Shown piece by piece: positions 58,652 through 64,000 of a stretch of 64,000 bases of DNA. The translations under genes and the position numbers were made by a program. The notes under the pieces are model-generated. The model ran no database searches, had not been told where the DNA came from, and saw nothing but the letters and a program-made list of their open reading frames with translations. Position 1 is the stretch's first letter, and each line of letters begins with the position of its first letter. The DNA lies in the NCBI RefSeq assembly GCF_005405925.1, contig NZ_BJHV01000001.1, positions 5,890,001-5,954,000 on the forward strand, written 5' to 3'. This stretch comes from Streptomyces antimycoticus. GTDB taxonomy: Bacteria; Actinomycetota; Actinomycetes; Streptomycetales; Streptomycetaceae.

Positions 58652-59258
58652 CTTCCAGAATCCGGTGGCCGGCTTCGGCGTGACCTTCAAGGCCATGTTC
58701 AAGAAGCGGCTCACCGAGCAGTACCCAGAGGAGAAGAAGCCCACCGCGCCCCGCTTCCACGGACGCCACCAGCTCAACCGGCATCCGGATGGGCTGGAGA
58801 AGTGCATCGGCTGCGAGCTGTGCGCCTGGGCCTGTCCCGCCGACGCGATCTATGTGGAGGGCGCGGACAACACCGACGAGGAGCGCTACTCCCCGGGTGA
58901 GCGCTACGGCCGCGTCTACCAGATCAACTATCTGCGCTGCATCCTGTGCGGTCTGTGCGTCGAGGCGTGCCCCACCCGGGCGCTGACCATGACCAATGAG
59001 TACGAGCTCGCCGACCGCAGCCGCGAATCCCTCATCTACACCAAGGAAGAGCTGCTCGCGGGCCTCGAGGACGGGATGGTCGACTCCCCGCACGCCATCT
59101 ACCCCGGCACCGACGAGCAGGACTACTACCGGGGTCTGGTGACCGAGGCGGCGCCCGGCACCTCCCGGCAGGTCGCGGTCAGCAAGGGCGAGACCCTGTC
59201 CGACCAGGCCGCGGGGAACGAGGAGTCGCAGGACCGGGGGCAGGGGGTGCAGGCATGA
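58644..59258 (+). CDS. nuoI: NADH-quinone oxidoreductase subunit I
   Basis: Two-cluster ferredoxin-like subunit of 204 residues. The 4Fe-4S sites (N6a and N6b) are [12 protein letters not shown] and [15 protein letters not shown] 58644 has AAGGAGG about 6 nt upstream and overlaps the nuoH end. The C-terminal 50 residues are acidic and Gln/Gly-rich. Its stop overlaps the nuoJ ATG. Confidence 0.96.
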   Translation: MSDFQNPVAGFGVTFKAMFKKRLTEQYPEEKKPTAPRFHGRHQLNRHPDGLEKCIGCELCAWACPADAIYVEGADNTDEERYSPGERYGRVYQINYLRCILCGLCVEACPTRALTMTNEYELADRSRESLIYTKEELLAGLEDGMVDSPHAIYPGTDEQDYYRGLVTEAAPGTSRQVAVSKGETLSDQAAGNEESQDRGQGVQA

Positions 59259-60175
59259 GCGGCACTCTGGCCGCTGCGGCCTCCACCACCTCCACGGGTG
59301 AGGCCCTCCAGTTCTGGGTGCTCGGCACCGTCGCCGTGATCGGCGCGCTGTGCACGATCCTGATGCGCAAGGCCGTGCACAGCGCCCTGTGCCTGGCGGG
59401 CACCATGATCGTCCTCGCGGTCTTCTACCTCGCCAACGGTGCGTACTTCCTGGGTGTCGTCCAGATCGTCGTCTACACCGGCGCGATCATGATGCTCTTC
59501 CTCTTCGTGGTGATGCTGGTCGGTGTCACCGCGGCCGACTCCCTCAAGGAGACCCTGAAGGGGCAGCGCTGGCTCGCCGCCCTGTGCGGGATCGGCTTCG
59601 GCATCCTGCTGTGCGCCGGGATCGGCAATGCCTCGCTGAAGACGTGGAACGGCCTGGGCCAGGCCAACTCCGGCGGCAATGTGGAGGGCCTGGCGGCGCT
59701 GATCTTCACCAAGTACGTCTTCGCCTTCGAGATCACCGGCGCGCTGCTGATCACCGCGGCGGTCGGCGCGATGGTGCTGACCCACCGCGAGCGCACCGAG
59801 CGGGCCCGCACCCAGCGCGAGCAGGCCGAGGCGCGCGTGCGCACCGGGCGGAACGTGCCGCCGCTGCCCGCCCCCGGCGTGTACGCGCGGCACAACGCGG
59901 TGGACATCCCCGGTCTGCTGCCCGACGGCACCCCGTCCGAGCTCACGGTCAACGCGACGCTGCGCGGCCGCGGTCAGATCCGGGACGTCTCCAGCGAGGC
60001 GTTGGCCGAGCTGGCGGCGCTGGAGCAGCGCTCGCAGCGCTGGCTGGGCCGTAACGCCAAGGACACCGGCAAGAAGGCCGAGGACGCCGCCGAGCCGGAG
60101 CACGGCGAGAACGGCGCAAACGGCGAGAACGGCGAGAACGCGGCCAGCGCGAACTCGAGGGGAGTCGCCAAGTGA
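59255..60175 (+). CDS. nuoJ: NADH-quinone oxidoreductase subunit J
   Basis: Membrane subunit of 306 residues with five helices; [15 protein letters not shown] follows [13 protein letters not shown] and contains the pi-bulge helix important for coupling. The membrane part ends near [15 protein letters not shown]. An unusually long soluble tail of about 120 charged, Gly/Asn/Glu-rich residues follows ([15 protein letters not shown]). ATG 59255 overlaps the nuoI stop, and the nuoK GTG overlaps its own stop. Confidence 0.94.
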   Translation: MSGTLAAAASTTSTGEALQFWVLGTVAVIGALCTILMRKAVHSALCLAGTMIVLAVFYLANGAYFLGVVQIVVYTGAIMMLFLFVVMLVGVTAADSLKETLKGQRWLAALCGIGFGILLCAGIGNASLKTWNGLGQANSGGNVEGLAALIFTKYVFAFEITGALLITAAVGAMVLTHRERTERARTQREQAEARVRTGRNVPPLPAPGVYARHNAVDIPGLLPDGTPSELTVNATLRGRGQIRDVSSEALAELAALEQRSQRWLGRNAKDTGKKAEDAAEPEHGENGANGENGENAASANSRGVAK

Positions 60176-60471
60176 ATCCGGTCAACTACCTCTACCTGGC
60201 CGCCCTGTTGTTCACCATTGGTGCGGCTGGCGTTGTGATCAGGCGGAACGCGATCGTCCTCTTCATGTGCGTCGAGCTGATGCTGAACGCGTGCAACCTG
60301 GCGTTCGTCACCTTCTCCCGGCTGCACGGCAATCTCGACGGCCAGATCATCGCCTTCTTCACGATGGTCGTGGCCGCGGCGGAAGTCGTGGTCGGTCTCG
60401 CGATCATCGTGTCCGTCTTCCGCTCCCGCCACTCGGCCTCGGTCGACGACGCCAGCCTGATGAAGCTCTAG
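60172..60471 (+). CDS. nuoK: NADH-quinone oxidoreductase subunit K
   Basis: Three-helix membrane subunit of 99 residues. The conserved Glu in [14 protein letters not shown] and the second in [17 protein letters not shown] are the proton-channel carboxylates of the family. GTG 60172 overlaps the nuoJ stop. nuoL follows after 16 bp with its own AAGGGG site. Confidence 0.96.
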   Translation: MNPVNYLYLAALLFTIGAAGVVIRRNAIVLFMCVELMLNACNLAFVTFSRLHGNLDGQIIAFFTMVVAAAEVVVGLAIIVSVFRSRHSASVDDASLMKL

Positions 60472-60487
60472 AAGGGGTCGCGTTCAA

Positions 60488-62382
60488 GTGGAGAACCTCA
60501 TCGGATTGCTTGTCGCGGCGCCGCTTCTCGGCGCTGCCCTGCTGCTGTGCGGGGGCGGCGGCTGGACGGCAAGGGCCACTACATCGGCACGGTGCTCGCC
60601 GCCGCCTCCTTCGTGATCGGCGCCGTGCTCTTCGCCGAGATGCTCGGCCGCGGCGAGCACGACCGGGCCCTGCACAGCAAGGTCTTCAGCTGGATCCCGG
60701 TGGGCGGCTTCCGGGCGGACGTCGCCTTCCAGCTCGACCAGCTGTCCATGACCTTCGTCCTGCTGATCACCGGTGTGGGCACGCTGATCCACATCTATTC
60801 GATCGGCTATATGGAGCACGACGAGCGCCGCCGCCGCTTCTTCGGCTATCTCAACCTCTTCCTCGCGGCCATGCTGTTGCTCGTCCTCGCCGACAACTAC
60901 CTGCTGCTGTACGTCGGCTGGGAGGGCGTCGGTCTCGCCTCGTACCTGCTCATCGGCTTCTGGCAGCACAAGCCCAGCGCGGCGACGGCGGCGAAGAAGG
61001 CGTTCATCGTCAACCGCGTCGGCGATGTGGGCCTGTCGATCGCGATCATGCTGATGTTCACGACCTTCGGGACCTTCACCTTCGCCCCGGTGCTGACCAA
61101 CGCGGACCACGCGAGCGAGGGCAAGCTCACCGCGATCGGGCTGATGCTGCTGCTCGCCGCCTGCGGTAAGTCGGCCCAGGTGCCGCTGCAGTCCTGGCTC
61201 GGGGACGCGATGGAGGGCCCGACCCCGGTCTCGGCCCTGATCCACGCGGCGACCATGGTGACCGCGGGCGTGTATCTGATCACCCGCTCCGGCGCGATCT
61301 TCGACAACGCCCCGGACGCCCAGACCGCGGTGGTCACCGTCGGCGCGGTCACGCTCCTCTTCGGTGCGATCGTCGGTTGCGCCAAGGACGACATCAAGAA
61401 GGCCCTGGCCGGGTCCACCATGTCGCAGATCGGCTACATGATCCTGGCCGCCGGGCTCGGCCCGATCGGCTATGTCTTCGCGATCATGCACCTGGTGACC
61501 CACGGCTTCTTCAAGGCCGGGCTCTTCCTCGGGGCCGGATCGGTCATGCACGCCATGAACGACGAGGTCGACATGCGCAAGTACGGCGGCCTGCGCACAT
61601 ACATGCCGATCACCTTCGTCACCTTCGGGCTCGGGTATCTCGCGATCATCGGCTTCCCGGGGCTGTCCGGCTTCTGGTCCAAGGACAAGATCATCGAGGC
61701 GGCCTTCGCCAAGGGCGGCACCGAGGGCTGGATCCTCGGCGGCGCGGCCCTGCTGGGTGCGGCCATCACCGCGTACTACATGACGCGGGTGATGCTGCTG
61801 ACCTTCTTCGGCGAGAAGCGGTGGGTGCCCGATGAGGCCGGCCATGAACCGCATCCGCATGAGTCGCCCTCGTCCATGACCATCCCCATGATGGTCCTGG
61901 CCGTGGGATCGGTCTTCGCGGGTGGGCTGTTCAGCCTCAACGACTCGTTCCTGAAGTGGCTGGAGCCGGTCACCGGCCACAGCCACGGCGACTCCCCGCT
62001 CAGCGCCGCGGCGGTCACCGGCGGGACGATGGTGGTGCTGCTGATCGGGGTCGCGCTCGCCTGGGCGCAGTACGGACGCCGGCCGGTGCCGCGCACCGCC
62101 CCCCGCGGCTCCCTGCTCACCCGCGCCGCCCGGCGCGATCTGCTGCAGGACGACTTCAACCATGTCGCGCTCGTCAAACCCGGCCAGTACCTGACCCGCG
62201 GGCTGGTCTATGTCGACCACAAGCTGGTCGACGGGGTGGTCAACGGCACCGCGGCCGGAGTCGGCGGACTCTCCGGCCGGCTGCGGAAGCTGCAGAACGG
62301 CTACGCCCGTACATACGCGGTCTCGATGTTCGGCGGTACGGCGGTGCTCATCGCCGCGACCCTGCTGATGAGGGCGGTCTGA
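60488..62382 (+). CDS. nuoL: NADH-quinone oxidoreductase subunit L (one-base frameshift)
   Basis: Largest proton-pumping antiporter-like subunit, restored length about 631 residues. It shows [19 protein letters not shown] (channel Glu), [34 protein letters not shown] (signature, channel Lys and His), and the long C-terminal lateral helix. The frame breaks at a GGGGG run (60551-60555): GAALLLCGG and [15 protein letters not shown] join when one G is added. GTG 60488 starts [14 protein letters not shown] and has AAGGGG upstream. Confidence 0.92.
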
Positions 62383-62385
62383 GTC

Positions 62386-64000
62386 ATGTCATTTCCCCTG
62401 CTGACGGCCACGGCCGTGGTGCCCGCGCTCGGCGCGGTCGTCACCGCCGCCGTGCCCGCCGCCCAGCGCGCCGCCGCCAAGTGGGTGGCGCTGGGCTTCT
62501 CCCTGCTCACGCTCGCCCTCGCCGCGGTCGTGCTGGTCCGCTTCGACCCCGGCGGCGCCCGCTTCCAGCTCACCGAATCCCACGCCTGGATCAAGGACTT
62601 CGGCGTCCGCTACGAACTGGGCGTGGACGGGATCGCGGTCGCGCTGATCGCGCTCACCGCGGTGCTCATCCCCTTCATCATCCTGGCGGGCTGGCATGAC
62701 GCCGATCCGTTGGAAGGCGCCCGGCCCAACAGCCGCTGGCGGCCGACCCAGGGCTTCTTCGCGCTGATCCTGATGGTCGAGGCGATGGTGGTGATCTCCT
62801 TCGAGGCCACCGACGTCTTCCTCTTCTACATCTTCTTCGAGGCCATGCTGATCCCGATGTACTTCCTCATCGGGGGCTTCGGGGACCGGGCCGGGGGCCG
62901 CTCCGAGGAGGAGACGGCCACTCAGCGCTCCTACGCCGCGGTGAAGTTCCTGCTCTACAACCTGGCGGGCGGGCTGATCATGCTGGCCGCGGTGGTCGGT
63001 CTGTACGCGGTCACCGCCGATCAGCTCGGCACCGGCACCTTCTCGCTGCAGGAGATCGTCCAGGCGCGGGCGGGCGGCCATCTGGACATGGCGTCCAGCA
63101 CCGAGCGGCTGCTGTTCCTCGGCTTCTTCTTCGCCTTCGCGGTGAAGGCGCCGCTGTGGCCGCTGCACACCTGGCTGCCCAACGCGATGGGGGAGTCCAC
63201 CGCCCCGGTCGCCGTGCTGATCACCGCGGTCGTCGACAAGGTCGGCACCTTCGCGATGCTCCGCTTCTGCCTCCAGCTCTTCCCGGAGGCCAGCAAGTGG
63301 GCCACCCCGGCGATCATGATCCTGGCGCTCATCAGCATCATCTACGGGGCGCTGCTGGCGATCGGCCAGCGGGACATCAAGCGGCTGATCGCCTATGCCT
63401 CGATCTCCCACTTCGGCTTCATCATCCTGGGCATCTTCGCGATGACCACCCAGGGCCAGGGCGGCGCCACGCTCTACATGGTCAACCACGGCGTCTCCAC
63501 GGCCGCGCTGATGCTGGTGGCCGGGTTCCTGATCACCCGGCGCGGTTCGCGGCTCATCGAGGACTACGGCGGTGTGCAGAAGGTCGCCCCGGTGCTCGCC
63601 GGCACCTTCCTGATCGGTGGGCTCGCCACCCTCTCGCTGCCCGGACTCGCGCCGTTCATCAGCGAATTCCTGGTCCTGGTCGGCACGTTCAGCCGCTACC
63701 CGGTGTTCGGCGTGATCGCGACCGTCGGAATAGTGCTGGCGGCGCTGTACGTCCTGATCCTCTACCAACGCACCATGACCGGTCCGGTGAAGGCCGAGGT
63801 GCGCTCCATGCCCGATCTGCGGGTGCGTGAGCTGGTCGTCGTGGCCCCGCTCATCGCGCTGCTGATCTTCCTCGGCGTCTACCCGAAGCCGCTGGCCGAC
63901 ATCGTCAACCCGGCGGTCGACCACACGATGTCCGTGGTGGACAAGAAGGATCCCAGGCCCGATCACCCCGTCACCGACGCGGGCTGGTTCAACTACGGCC
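62386..64000 (+). CDS. nuoM: NADH-quinone oxidoreductase subunit M (3' end beyond window)
   Basis: Antiporter-like proton-pumping subunit; 538 residues are visible and the frame is still open at 64000. Signatures are VDGIAVALIALTAVLIPF, FYIFFEAMLIPMYFLIGG (channel Glu), AVKAPLWPLHTWLPNAMGES (channel Lys) and DIKRLIAYASISHFGFIILG. ATG 62386 lies 3 bp after nuoL. The visible end (KKDPRPDHPVTDAGWFNYG) is probably near the true C-terminus. nuoN should follow. Confidence 0.93.
   Translation, partial: MSFPLLTATAVVPALGAVVTAAVPAAQRAAAKWVALGFSLLTLALAAVVLVRFDPGGARFQLTESHAWIKDFGVRYELGVDGIAVALIALTAVLIPFIILAGWHDADPLEGARPNSRWRPTQGFFALILMVEAMVVISFEATDVFLFYIFFEAMLIPMYFLIGGFGDRAGGRSEEETATQRSYAAVKFLLYNLAGGLIMLAAVVGLYAVTADQLGTGTFSLQEIVQARAGGHLDMASSTERLLFLGFFFAFAVKAPLWPLHTWLPNAMGESTAPVAVLITAVVDKVGTFAMLRFCLQLFPEASKWATPAIMILALISIIYGALLAIGQRDIKRLIAYASISHFGFIILGIFAMTTQGQGGATLYMVNHGVSTAALMLVAGFLITRRGSRLIEDYGGVQKVAPVLAGTFLIGGLATLSLPGLAPFISEFLVLVGTFSRYPVFGVIATVGIVLAALYVLILYQRTMTGPVKAEVRSMPDLRVRELVVVAPLIALLIFLGVYPKPLADIVNPAVDHTMSVVDKKDPRPDHPVTDAGWFNYG

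Overview
The window is high-GC actinobacterial DNA (GTG starts, strong GC bias at third codon positions, stop/start overlaps). It reads as a Streptomyces chromosome core segment. From memory, the gene order resembles a condensed version of the S. coelicolor region from about SCO4469 to SCO4575; I could not check this by alignment. No insertion sequence, prophage, CRISPR array, tRNA or rRNA is visible.

Layout. 1-9.0 kb: 3' end of a secreted TAP-like hydrolase, argS, a class I lysyl-tRNA synthetase, a DUF2637 membrane protein, two DUF3558-type lipoproteins and rtcB. 9.1-13.0 kb: a minus-strand cassette of SDR, 3Fe-4S-type ferredoxin, ferredoxin reductase and cytochrome P450. 13.2-16.1 kb: a Tat-exported His/Asp-repeat PepSY-like protein, a YnfA-type membrane protein, a DinB-like protein and a conserved hypothetical. 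16.3-24.2 kb: hemL, a phosphatase, a NodB-like lipoprotein and a System II cytochrome c maturation operon (ResA/CcdA/ResB/CcsB). 24.8-29.9 kb: UbiD-type decarboxylase, mqnP prenyltransferase, UbiX-type protein, an AsnC/Lrp regulator and mqnE. 30-38.7 kb: a UdgX-type uracil-DNA glycosylase, GNAT, DUF4229, a Cys-rich leader peptide ahead of a DAACS transporter, a guanidine-III riboswitch ahead of an SMR exporter, two secreted esterases/lipases, TetR and AraC regulators and a cupin. 38.9-47.7 kb: cold-shock protein, mqnA, a transmembrane Ser/Thr kinase, mqnC, menG, a geranylgeranyl-reductase-like (MenJ-type) enzyme, a double VOC protein and a CBS protein. 47.8-64 kb: an NlpC/P60 hydrolase, a 713-bp regulatory region with a Rex-like operator, and nuoA to nuoM (nuoM runs off the end).

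The respiratory theme is strong. MqnA, MqnE and MqnC (futalosine route), the UbiD/UbiX/prenyltransferase trio, MenG and a possible MenJ make and tailor menaquinone. Heme synthesis (HemL) and cytochrome c maturation supply the downstream chain, and Nuo complex I feeds electrons to menaquinone. MqnB and MqnD are not in the window.

Ten genes, including nuoF, nuoL, ccdA and a lysyl-tRNA synthetase, are each interrupted by one apparent missing base in a G or C run. All ten shift the frame the same way, and one added base restores a family-like protein in every case. I read this as a systematic sequencing artefact rather than ten real mutations. These genes are annotated at full length with the shift noted.
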